From Planctomycetota bacterium (lineage in GTDB: Bacteria; Planctomycetota; Planctomycetia; Planctomycetales; Planctomycetaceae): 8,542 nt of DNA. The DNA lies in NCBI GenBank assembly GCA_013151585.1, contig JAADHY010000209.1:1-8542 (forward strand), in the 5' to 3' direction. Shown here in pieces: positions 1 through 5,900 of the stretch. Made by a program: the position numbers and the translations under genes. The notes under the pieces are model-generated. The model worked only from the letters and a program-made list of their open reading frames with translations, was not told the DNA's origin and did no database searches. Numbering within the stretch: the first letter of the stretch is position 1; the number at the start of each line of letters is the position of its first letter.

Positions 1-101
1 CCGCGATCCCCGGAAACGCAGATGGGATCTTTCGATGAGACAGAACCGCCCCATTCGAGGGGGGAACGACCGGGCGACTGAGCCCACATCCGAGTTTCAA
101 C

Positions 102-128
102 CTTATATTCTCTCTCTGTCTCTGTCAA
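102..128 (-). promoter_or_regulatory. Candidate sigma70-type promoter facing the left edge
   Basis: On the minus strand a perfect -35 hexamer TTGACA (128-123) is followed by TATAAG (107-102), a five-of-six match to the -10 consensus. The spacer is 15 nt, which is short against the usual 16-18. An A-rich tract lies just upstream at about 139-150 and could act as an UP element. Transcription would run off the left end, so the promoter would serve the next minus-strand gene outside the window. No start codon with a ribosome binding site is visible between it and position 1. Confidence 0.4.
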
Positions 129-174
129 GAGTCCATCTGAGTTTTTTTCCAATTCCCAAAAAGTTATCGTGATC

Positions 175-209
175 CTGTGACGAGGCCTCGGTCTGCGGCT
201 TTGTCACAG
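175..209. repeat. Inverted repeat with nested palindrome
   Basis: CTGTGAC at 175-181 pairs with GTCACAG at 203-209, and the loop contains the perfect palindrome CGAGGCCTCG (181-190). On the minus strand it lies about 180 nt past the DUF1559 stop codon, and a run of five T follows some 15 nt after the stem. It could be a weak terminator or an operator for the next gene. The T-run is too far from the stem for a standard intrinsic terminator. Confidence 0.35.
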
Positions 210-330
210 CAAGAATCGAAGACCGTCGCGTCACGGGCCGCCTGTCACCGTCCGTCCGTCAACTTTCGCACGCCACCGCCGGGCTCACGCCCACCGCTCG
301 CCGATGCTCGCACGCTTCGGTTTCAGCCTC

Positions 331-386
331 CCTCAACCCTCAACTCTCGACCCTTGCCCCTCGCCTCTCGACCCTCAACCCCTCCT
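331..386. repeat. 7-bp tandem repeat abutting the DUF1559 stop codon
   Basis: Eight consecutive 7-nt blocks keep the same phase: CCTCAAC (331), CCTCAAC (338), TCTCGAC (345), CCTTGCC (352), CCTCGCC (359), TCTCGAC (366), CCTCAAC (373) and a degenerate CCCTCCT (380). The consensus is YCTCRAC. The last block runs into the first base of the stop codon of the DUF1559 gene. Phased heptamer repeats are known in some bacterial genomes, for example as short tandemly repeated repetitive sequences in cyanobacteria; a link to those is only an analogy. Confidence 0.65.
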
Positions 387-1564
387 CACTTCCCGAAGGG
401 CAGTTCGAAGGCTTCGGCCGGCTCCCGAACGTGCATGTAGTACCACACCTCCGGATTGACCATGTCGGAAACGAAATGGGCCGATCCGTCGCCCATCAGC
501 ACGTGCACGCCGCCCGGGTGCCGGCTCCGCGCCGTCGCCTGGTAGTTCAACTCCGGCTGACCCACCGCCGCCCAACACGGCATCCGAAGCTCCGCCAAAC
601 GATCTTCCCCCAAACGACGTTCCAGCTCCCCGCACCCAATGATGTCGTCCGAGTTCTCGTACTGGTTGTTCGGACCGTTCGCGTCTTCCGTCTGAGCAAT
701 CAGCCCGTGACGGGCCGTAATGCTCGGGCCGATCATCCCCAACGCCCAGGTGCCCCGTGGGTCGATCTCCGCCACTCCGGCCCGAATCTCATCCACAAAA
801 ACCATGTTCGAAAGACCGCCTTTGACGTCCTTGAACGAAAACGACACGTTCACTCCGCCAATCCCGTCGCCCCACAGCGTCATGTTCTCACCGGCCAGAT
901 CCCGCTTGCCGACGTGAAATCCATCTTCGCACCCCTCTTCCAGTTCCACGATGCAGCCACGCCCCGGCCCCATATTTAGGGCATAGTTGCCCCGCGCGTA
1001 CTGGTTCGAATGGCCGCCCGCCAGGGCATCTCGCACGTACGGATTGCCCGGCGTGTTGAAGTCGTCGTCCGGACACGTCAAAACCGACAGCCGCTGCGTG
1101 CGCACCCCCGCGTTTTCCGGAGCCGCCACAGGCAACTCCGCCCGATACCTCTCGGCCAGCGCCCTCTGGTCCAACTCCGGCAAAAGCAGGATCAACCAAT
1201 TGGCATAGACGCGGCTCGGGTTATCGGCCGTCACCTGCCCGGCGGCCACGCGGTCGAACACGCCCACCGGGAACTGTCCGCCGCCAAGCGGTTCCCCCGG
1301 CGGTCCGCCCCAAACCACCGCGGGCGGCAGCAGGGTATGGGTCGAGTGGTAGTGGTGTAGGGCCAGGCCGATCTGCTTCAGGTTGTTCAGGCACTGAGCC
1401 CGCCGGGCTGCCGCCCGAGCCCGCATCACCGCCGGCAAAAGCAACGCCATCAACACCGCCAACACCGCAACCACCACCAACAGCTCGATCAGTGTAAATC
1501 CGACCGGGCCCGCCCCACGCATCGGTCGTCGCAAACGACCGCCGTTCATGCCCTCAAACATCAT
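386..1564 (-). CDS. DUF1559 protein with prepilin-type N-terminus and H-X9-DG C-terminus
   Basis: This is a pseudopilin-like, presumably exported protein of the family greatly expanded in planctomycetes; its molecular role is unknown. Counted from the chosen ATG (392 aa), a short basic leader ends at Gly22. The type IV prepilin signature FTLIELLVVVAVLAVLMALL then starts at Phe23, so a prepilin peptidase site lies between 22 and 23. The conserved segment after it (CLNNLKQIGLALHHYH) is typical of DUF1559. The C-terminus has His349-X9-Asp-Gly (359-360), the H-X9-DG motif. A purine-rich stretch containing GGAAGGGAGG lies just before the ATG pair at 1564 and 1561. The frame extends back to a TTG at 1582, but that would place the Shine-Dalgarno sequence inside the gene. 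About 600 bp separate it from the upstream Cys-rich genes, so it is probably transcribed on its own. Length and domain order are normal for the family. Confidence 0.93.
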   Translation of the reverse strand: MMFEGMNGGRLRRPMRGAGPVGFTLIELLVVVAVLAVLMALLLPAVMRARAAARRAQCLNNLKQIGLALHHYHSTHTLLPPAVVWGGPPGEPLGGGQFPVGVFDRVAAGQVTADNPSRVYANWLILLLPELDQRALAERYRAELPVAAPENAGVRTQRLSVLTCPDDDFNTPGNPYVRDALAGGHSNQYARGNYALNMGPGRGCIVELEEGCEDGFHVGKRDLAGENMTLWGDGIGGVNVSFSFKDVKGGLSNMVFVDEIRAGVAEIDPRGTWALGMIGPSITARHGLIAQTEDANGPNNQYENSDDIIGCGELERRLGEDRLAELRMPCWAAVGQPELNYQATARSRHPGGVHVLMGDGSAHFVSDMVNPEVWYYMHVREPAEAFELPFGK

Positions 1565-1717
1565 TCCCCTCCCTTCCTTCAAAAATCCGTTTCGCCAGCA
1601 CCCCGCCGGCTCCCGCTCACACAGGGACTGGGGAGCTCACACCAATTACGACACATCACCTCGCACCTATTGTTACCCCGGAGCGCTCCGATTCCGTTTT
1701 TTGTGGTACGGCCGCTG

Positions 1718-1733
1718 GCGGCGGAAGCGCCGC
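1718..1733. repeat. GC-rich hairpin
   Basis: GCGGCG (1718-1723) pairs with CGCCGC (1728-1733) around a GAAG loop, inside an outer weaker GGTAC (1705-1709)/GTACC pair. It lies about 150 nt upstream of the DUF1559 start. There is no T-run on the 3' side in either direction, so it is not an intrinsic terminator. Confidence 0.45.
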
Positions 1734-1900
1734 GTACCGCGCACTGTCGGCCGTCGCCCTTCCGAGTTGTCGAGAGTCTCGTCTGTATGGAATTTCGTGA
1801 TTCTGGTTCATGCCTCCGGGGCATAAGGAAGAGGAAGCGGTCGCTTTACCTCGATGTTTTCAAGACGTACGATCACGGGTAAAGGTCGATCGCCAGACGA

Positions 1901-1951
1901 TGTCCCTTCTCCCGCCGGTCAGGGAAAAGTGCCCGGAGAGCCGATGAAGGG
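1901..1951 (-). repeat. Bipartite palindromic (REP-like) element, degenerate minus copy
   Basis: Read on the minus strand it starts CCCTTCATCG, contains GGGCACTTTTCCC and ends GGAGAAGGGACA. This matches the scaffold of the element at 5701-5769, with stems degraded. It is arranged head to head with the plus-strand copy at 1969-2022. Confidence 0.5.
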
Positions 1952-1968
1952 GGCCCCGTCACCAGTGG

Positions 1969-2022
1969 CCCTCACCCCGCTCGCTGCGCGAGCCACCCCC
2001 TCCCGCGCGCGGAAGAGGGGAC
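1969..2022 (+). repeat. Bipartite palindromic (REP-like) element, plus copy
   Basis: It starts with the head CCCTCACCC. Hairpin 1 follows (GCTCGC 1979-1984, loop TGC, GCGAGC 1988-1993), then CCACCCCCTCCC, an imperfect second hairpin and the tail GAGGGGAC. Head, spacing and tail match the copy at 5605-5660 while both stems differ in sequence, which suggests that the fold is kept. Confidence 0.6.
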
Positions 2023-2181
2023 TTTCGCACGCAGCGCAACGGAACCGCAAAATGCGGTGGGGGCCACGGACGAGAACGCACCGCGCAGCGCTCGCGGATA
2101 CGCTCCATGCGTGAACCGCGTCGGTTCGTTTTGATATGTACCGGAACTGTGAAGCTCAAATTAGGCGCGAAATTCCCGAAG

Positions 2182-2367
2182 TTACTCGGGCAACCGGCAG
2201 TCGCCCCCCTCCACTACAATGTTGTGATAAACGTTTCCAAGGAAGTCTCCTGGACCGCATACATTGTTGCCCACCTTAACGCACACCCATTTGTCGGCGC
2301 ACTTCTCGAGCGCCGTGGTCGGCACACAATTGTCCGCAGGCAGAGCTCCATCAGAAGTGCAAATCAT
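2182..2367 (-). CDS. Cys-rich secreted protein A, C-terminal part (second frame)
   Basis: A 61-codon frame that starts at an ATG overlapping the stop codon of the preceding small gene (ATGA). It has six cysteines, no signal peptide and no good Shine-Dalgarno sequence of its own. Its segment LEKCADKWVC and its ending CRLPE resemble LEECADCVC and CVLP at the end of the Cys-rich protein at 7267-7551, where the same region is continuous with a signal peptide. I therefore infer that it is the C-terminal half of one ancestral gene, now in the -1 frame relative to its N-terminal half at 2364-2585. Translational coupling through ATGA, giving a separate peptide, is the alternative. A peptide of this composition made without a signal sequence would stay in the cytoplasm, where disulfides would not normally form. 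Confidence 0.6.
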   Translation of the reverse strand: MICTSDGALPADNCVPTTALEKCADKWVCVKVGNNVCGPGDFLGNVYHNIVVEGGDCRLPE

Positions 2368-2585
2368 GATGCCTGACTATATATCATTGTCCCGGAGCAT
2401 TGGCCGTTCTCCATCTCCGGACACCCTCGTCCCTCTGTGCACTCTCCTTCGACCACCTTTTTCCCGGAACATACCGGTATGGCATTGGCTCGAAAGACGC
2501 AGATCAACCCCATTGCACCGACAACGACGCATGCGGCGAAGATCATCTTGCATTGGCCGCCAACACTTTCCTTTCTGTTTCTCAC
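2364..2585 (-). CDS. Cys-rich secreted protein A, N-terminal part
   Basis: A 73-codon gene starting with GTG, preceded by AAGGAG at a 7-nt spacing, a strong ribosome binding site. A basic N-terminus is followed by a hydrophobic segment at residues 14-30 (MIFAACVVVGAMGLICV) and an ANA-type cleavage site, so it looks exported. The mature part has four cysteines (VCSG, GECT, GCPE, QCSG). The frame stops at 2364, within the start of the next frame. Together the two halves would have ten mature cysteines, the same number as the secreted protein at 7267-7551. It lies 92 bp downstream of the 438-aa gene and is probably in the same transcript. I do not recognise a named family. Confidence 0.75.
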   Translation of the reverse strand: MRNRKESVGGQCKMIFAACVVVGAMGLICVFRANAIPVCSGKKVVEGECTEGRGCPEMENGQCSGTMIYSQAS

Positions 2586-2677
2586 TTCGTCTCTCCTTAC
2601 TTCTGAGCCACGGCGAGTGGATCGGTACTTCAGGAGCCCCGACCCGAATGAAGCTGTTTTTCAGGCACAACGACGAG

Positions 2678-3994
2678 TCACTTCTCGCCTATGCCGTCTG
2701 AGTCCGGCGATGCCTTCAAGCGTCGCTTGACCCAGAGAAGCCCCCAGAAGACACAAACGAGGCCTAGCCCGACGTTTAGCAGAACGACTCCCCAACGGAT
2801 GGAGCCGCCCATCGCCCGGTTCAATGTCCGAACTGGCCCCTGAACCGGATCGGACTCAACGACGACATCGGCACGCCATGGACGCAAGGTTTTCCCATCC
2901 CATTGCAAGAGTTCTCGCTGAGGCGGGACTCCTCGAACGACCACGGTGCCAGGCTGAAGGCCCAAGGCTTTCCACCCGAAACTGTCCTCCTGGAAGCCGC
3001 TTGTAATGCGGATTTCTTTCGTCTCCCATATCTCATGTCCAACCAATTCGCTTCCTTCGTGTCGAGTGTAAACGGCAGACTGCGGAAAAAGGACCGGCTT
3101 TAAGGCTCCCGGACCTTTGACCTCCATCCATTTTGTGCGAAGCCGATCAACCGTCGCGTTTTCGTCAGAGGCCCGAGACCCGAGCACACGAACAATCTCA
3201 TTGGGGACCGGTAATTCACCGAACCGGTATGCCAACGACGCCCCATCACGGCTGCGGAACTCGAGCACTACGTCGCCCCGGCCCGACTCTGCTTCATCGG
3301 CACGCTGGCACGAAACGTCAGAGGCGTTTGCCAAGAGCGTCTCCAGTTTGCCTGTAGACCAGTCACGATTTCGCTGGAAGGGACATGGGAAGCCCCCTAT
3401 CACAGAAAGGTCAAGCCACAGACTCCCGATCGTCCCCCTTCGGCTGCGCATCCTATCATGTTCCTCGTCCTCAAGCAGTCGTAGCTCGTTGGCCGCGATG
3501 TCTCTGTTTCTGAAGTCGTGGATCACACGGAGAACACGCCCTGCATACGCGAAGCGGGCATGGAGGGCATCTTTCGGATTGCGCGGGCGGTCTTCGGAAA
3601 ACTCGGAGCGAAAGAGCCGATTCTTCGGGTCGGTCCAAAACGAGCACCGCAGCACGGACCCGTCGAGTTCTCTGGCGTCCCGACCCCCGACGGCGCGGAC
3701 GCGCCGCACTTCGATCCGCACAAACATCGGAACCTTTGCAATTCTCTTCCGTGCCTCCGTGAAGGCCTGCCACAATGCGCGGGCCTGTCCGGTAGCAGGT
3801 GCAGGCACCGGCTCATCGGTGGCGAGGCTAAGGGCCGGATGCCCGCAGAGTACCAAAGCCAATACGACGAACGCGCCGACCGCGGCGTGTAACCGCAGCC
3901 ACGTTGGGCAGTTCTTCGGGCTCAGCGAAGGGTTTCTAACCACCACGACGCGATCACGCGAGGTTCTCGCAAGACTCTCACAGTCGGACGACAT
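2678..3994 (-). CDS. Exported protein with C-terminal membrane anchor (438 aa), module A
   Basis: Function unknown. The ATG is preceded by AAAGGAG at a 6-nt spacing, and that site overlaps the stop codon of the DUF1573 gene 11 bp upstream, so the two are almost certainly co-transcribed. An unusually long N-terminus (about 33 residues) precedes a hydrophobic segment at 34-57 with a possible cleavage site near 58. A large soluble ectodomain follows, and a C-terminal transmembrane helix at about 400-421 is stopped by KRRLK. This predicts an extracytoplasmic domain anchored at its C-terminus. Near residues 336-355 the stretch EDSFGWKALGLQPGTVVV matches in pattern GENQFCLSAFGLPEPE in the 390-aa protein at 5901-7073. 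Several other blocks align loosely (for example HARFAYA against SRYAFAL), so I infer distant paralogy. The general layout recalls LolA-like beta-strand proteins common in planctomycetes, but I cannot prove that fold by eye. Confidence 0.88.
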   Translation of the reverse strand: MSSDCESLARTSRDRVVVVRNPSLSPKNCPTWLRLHAAVGAFVVLALVLCGHPALSLATDEPVPAPATGQARALWQAFTEARKRIAKVPMFVRIEVRRVRAVGGRDARELDGSVLRCSFWTDPKNRLFRSEFSEDRPRNPKDALHARFAYAGRVLRVIHDFRNRDIAANELRLLEDEEHDRMRSRRGTIGSLWLDLSVIGGFPCPFQRNRDWSTGKLETLLANASDVSCQRADEAESGRGDVVLEFRSRDGASLAYRFGELPVPNEIVRVLGSRASDENATVDRLRTKWMEVKGPGALKPVLFPQSAVYTRHEGSELVGHEIWETKEIRITSGFQEDSFGWKALGLQPGTVVVRGVPPQRELLQWDGKTLRPWRADVVVESDPVQGPVRTLNRAMGGSIRWGVVLLNVGLGLVCVFWGLLWVKRRLKASPDSDGIGEK

Positions 3995-4005
3995 CCTATG
4001 CTCCT

Positions 4006-4542
4006 TTACTGCGTTCCGTTGAACACGTTCAATGGATCCGGTCGAGGAGTAAGCCGCTGAGGCCTCTGCTCAGAAGAGTCGGTGTTGCGATCTTCCCGGA
4101 CCACTCCCCTCACCTTGACGATTGCCGACATACGATTCGCGGCACGGCTAAAGGAAACAACTACTATCGATGTGAACGGCCCCGGTCGCGAGGGGACCCT
4201 AAAATTTACGGGAATCCTTTTCTCGCTAAACGGCGGCAGTGGTTCCGCGACCGTCGTACTACTTACGCACCCGCATGCCCCGACGACGCCGACGACCGTC
4301 ACAGGATCACCGGTCCTGTTCGAAACAACTAAGTCGATTCTCCGCTTGCTGCTCGCCACGACGCCGCCAAGATCGACCACAGTTGGACGCACGAAAACTC
4401 CTTGATGTGGCAGCCTCACGTCTGCATCCGCAACGTCTCGCACCGCCACCATACGCAGGCCATTGAGCATCATACAGATCCCGCCGACCGTCAAGAACGC
4501 CGCCGCACGCCTTTGCATTGATAAAACCAGCCTCGAACCCAT
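4006..4542 (-). CDS. DUF1573 domain protein A, exported
   Basis: A 178-aa protein with a hydrophobic export or anchor segment at about residues 13-33 and one DUF1573 (PF07610) Ig-like domain at about 55-148. The family hallmark is clear: a DLG entry, VSN, then VVGVVGACGC with the Cys-Gly-Cys at 90-92, followed by PLPPFSEKRIPV and a closing VRGVV. DUF1573 domains are related to the ASPM/SPD-2/Hydin group, and their molecular role in planctomycetes is unknown. The tail (149-178) is polar and probably disordered. A GTG at 4545 directly before the ATG could also serve as start; GGGGGA and AGG lie upstream, and the ATG has the better spacing. It is the first gene of a tight pair with the 438-aa protein, and a diverged paralogue is at 7980-8483. 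Confidence 0.88.
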   Translation of the reverse strand: MGSRLVLSMQRRAAAFLTVGGICMMLNGLRMVAVRDVADADVRLPHQGVFVRPTVVDLGGVVASSKRRIDLVVSNRTGDPVTVVGVVGACGCVSSTTVAEPLPPFSEKRIPVNFRVPSRPGPFTSIVVVSFSRAANRMSAIVKVRGVVREDRNTDSSEQRPQRLTPRPDPLNVFNGTQ

Positions 4543-4775
4543 CACGTGCCTATTCCCCCGCTTGCATCCACAGTCAGGACCCCAAACGGGAACGTGTCAC
4601 TCGCGCCGAAAAGCCACGATGCCCGGGGACCACGGTAGACAGAACGTACCTTCGACCCAACCGGCCTTGCTACGCCACGCCATCTCAGGCCTCGCGAGAA
4701 AACATGCTCCTCAATCACAATTTCAATGCGGCGCATGTGTACTTGCAGCATCGTCCTCAACGCTCCGAAAATGAT

Positions 4776-5309
4776 TCATATACCGCTCTGGTCCTGCGGG
4801 CAAACGGACAACACCACCTCGCCCAAAGTGGGCGTCAGCACGAACCGATCTACCTCCCGGACTCGAATCGAGCCGCGCGATAGCTCTTGCATCCGTTCCA
4901 AGACGGACTCCTGATGGGAAAGGACTCTACGCGGAAACAGAACTCTGACAGCTTTGTTGGGCAAACGCTCGCACGACCAATCCGTAATTTGTCGAAGTTC
5001 AAACCCCAGGCCTGAAAGGGCATAAGCCCCTCTCAACCAGACGTGTGCCAAACTCGCTTGCGTGTCGGCCACACGGGAGCCATGCACCGAACGCCGCACA
5101 GCAAACAACACGTCCTGTCCCCAGTCAAAGCTGGAGCCCAAGAGGTGTTTCCAGCCGTTTTCGGGGCCGCCAGCCAGTTCGTTGAAATACGCCAAATGAT
5201 GCGGATGATTCAATAGCGTCCCACCGGCCGTCCACAAAAGACACGCCACCGTCACCGCAGGAACCAGCCGACCACGCAACGCCAGCCCGCTCCTCCATGC
5301 CCTCCGCAT
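4776..5309 (-). pseudogene. C-terminal remnant of a GT39 (PMT/ArnT-like) glycosyltransferase
   Basis: Full-length family members are integral membrane enzymes of about 500-700 residues that transfer sugars from polyprenyl-phosphate donors. Only the C-terminal end is present here. A last hydrophobic helix (LVPAVTVACLLWTAGG) runs into HPHHLAYFNELAGGPENGWK and then SFDWGQD, the signature that follows the membrane part in planctomycete GT39 proteins (typically PHYLAYFNELAGGP ... DSNLDWGQDL). The catalytic N-terminal loops and almost all membrane helices are missing. The frame is open back to an ATG at 5486, but the 5310-5486 stretch is AT-richer and reads as non-coding. I therefore place the boundary at the ATG at 5309, which has only a weak GGGAG close upstream. 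The ASS/SSF for DSN change in the signature also fits decay. It sits between a repeat island and the DUF1573 gene and has no obvious link to either. Confidence 0.7.
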
Positions 5310-5604
5310 CACTCCCGCCCCCGGACCAAAGACGCGACCAGAAAGGAGCACTGAAAAGAATCGACTTCGTGAAACTTTAATAACACCATCGAAAGGCAAC
5401 ACCAAGATATACACACACACCGTCAAGCCCTCTGACCGGAAGTTTGGAACAAATTCCAAGAAAACGAAAATCCGGTAGTTCCTCACGACGTCGGCAAACT
5501 ATCTCGCGGTTTATGGCGTTTTGTGGTTGGTGTTAGACGCTCGCCGGTCGAAGAGCGCGAACAATGTTCGCGTTTTCTCGGAGGGACGCGTTCCGGTCGG
5601 ACGG

Positions 5605-5660
5605 CCCTCACCCGGCCGCCTTCGGCGGCCCCCCTCTCCCGCAAGCGGGAGAGGGGACAA
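5605..5660 (+). repeat. Bipartite palindromic (REP-like) element, plus copy
   Basis: Head CCCTCACCC (5605-5613). Hairpin 1 is GGCCGCC (5614-5620), loop TTC, GGCGGCC (5624-5630). Hairpin 2 is a perfect 12-bp stem, CCCCTCTCCCGC (5631-5642) with GCGGGAGAGGGG (5645-5656) around a two-base loop. The tail is GACAA. This is the best-preserved of four copies in the window. Confidence 0.75.
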
Positions 5661-5700
5661 CGGTTGTTGAGACGCCACAGTTGACGACAGCCGGCCCCAA

Positions 5701-5769
5701 TTTGTCCCTTCGCCCCCCGGCTTGGGGGAGAAAGTGCCCGAAGGGCGGATGCCGAAGGGCGGATGAGGG
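5701..5769 (-). repeat. Bipartite palindromic (REP-like) element, minus copy with internal duplication
   Basis: Read on the minus strand: head CCCTCATCC, hairpin GCCCTTCGGGC, ACTTTCTCCCCC, a second imperfect stem, and tail GAAGGGACAAA. A 14-15 nt segment around hairpin 1 is duplicated in tandem (5736-5750 and 5751-5764 on the plus strand, each ending GAAGGGCGGAT). It faces the copy at 5605-5660 tail to tail. Confidence 0.65.
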
Positions 5770-5817
5770 GGAGGATGGCCCCCCGAGGCACCTCCAAACT
5801 GCCGGCCCACAGGGATA

Positions 5818-5836
5818 CCAAGGGCGAAGCCCTTGG
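5818..5836. repeat. Palindrome CCAAGGGC-GAA-GCCCTTGG
   Basis: A perfect 8-bp stem (5818-5825 with 5829-5836) around a GAA loop, inside the composite element. There is no T-run on either side, so an intrinsic terminator role is unlikely. It is distinct from the two bipartite elements next to it. Confidence 0.6.
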
Positions 5837-5900
5837 CTACCGACGCATCGGTTTGGAAACGCGAGCATTGTTCACACTTTCATACAGACAACCGGCTGAG

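Larger units (their letters stand above)
1..385. other. Intergenic region left of the DUF1559 gene
   Basis: No convincing gene lies here. The open frames are low-complexity and have no Shine-Dalgarno sequence. From left to right it holds a GC-rich start, a CT-rich microsatellite at about 108-126, a candidate minus-strand promoter, an A/T tract (T-run at 142-148 on the plus strand), an inverted repeat at 175-209, and a CT-rich 7-bp tandem repeat that runs into the stop codon of the DUF1559 gene. Confidence 0.6.
1565..2181. other. Intergenic region with palindromic repeats upstream of the DUF1559 gene
   Basis: No supported gene is present; small frames here lack ribosome binding sites. It holds, left to right, the DUF1559 leader, a GC hairpin at 1718-1733 (GCGGCG, loop GAAG, CGCCGC), a small palindrome at 1810-1824 (ATGCC TCCGG GGCAT), two diverging copies of a bipartite palindromic element (1901-1951 and 1969-2022), and a small hairpin at 2045-2057 (CCGCA AAA TGCGG). 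No clear -35/-10 pair was found for the DUF1559 gene. Confidence 0.6.
5557..5875. mobile_element. Composite palindromic element with terminal inverted repeats (MITE-like)
   Basis: The left end, 5557-5577, begins GCGAACAATGTTCGCGTTTT. The reverse complement of the right end, 5875-5855, begins GTGAACAATGCTCGCGTTTC. They match at 18 of 21 positions. The left end is itself a hairpin (CGCGAAC, loop AAT, GTTCGCG, 5556-5572). Between the ends are two tail-to-tail copies of a bipartite palindrome and one further hairpin. There is no transposase frame and I see no target-site duplication. It could be a non-autonomous element or an assembly of REP-like units. It begins 25 bp after the stop codon of the 390-aa gene and faces the broken end of the GT39 gene. 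Confidence 0.5.
5487..5900. other. Intergenic repeat island
   Basis: This is the gap between the GT39 remnant and the stop codon of the 390-aa gene. Open frames across it are by-products of palindromes with proline/arginine-rich translations and no ribosome binding sites. Almost the whole stretch is made of nested inverted repeats, listed separately. Confidence 0.7.

Noticed and set aside
431..979. 182-codon plus-strand frame inside the DUF1559 gene
   Set aside because: Antisense shadow; the minus strand encodes a complete, recognisable DUF1559 protein.
1579..1824. 81-codon minus-strand frame upstream of the DUF1559 gene
   Set aside because: No ribosome binding site, low-complexity basic product, and it overlaps a GC hairpin.
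3117..4022. 301-codon plus-strand open frame opposite the 438-aa gene
   Set aside because: It is Ser/Arg-rich, lacks a ribosome binding site, and mirrors the codon bias of the minus-strand gene, which has a signal segment, an anchor and operon spacing.
4542..4760. 72-codon minus-strand frame between the GT39 remnant and the DUF1573 gene
   Set aside because: It has a weak GAGGACG before one of its internal ATGs only, no recognisable domain, and overlaps the next start; I regard it as leader sequence, although it could be a small peptide.
5310..5486. N-terminal extension of the GT39 frame back to an ATG at 5486
   Set aside because: The stretch is AT-richer than the genes around it, its translation does not resemble a GT39 membrane helix, and no Shine-Dalgarno sequence supports the start.
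5483..5821. Several open frames across the repeat island
   Set aside because: Their proteins are Pro/Arg/Gly-rich translations of palindromes, without ribosome binding sites.
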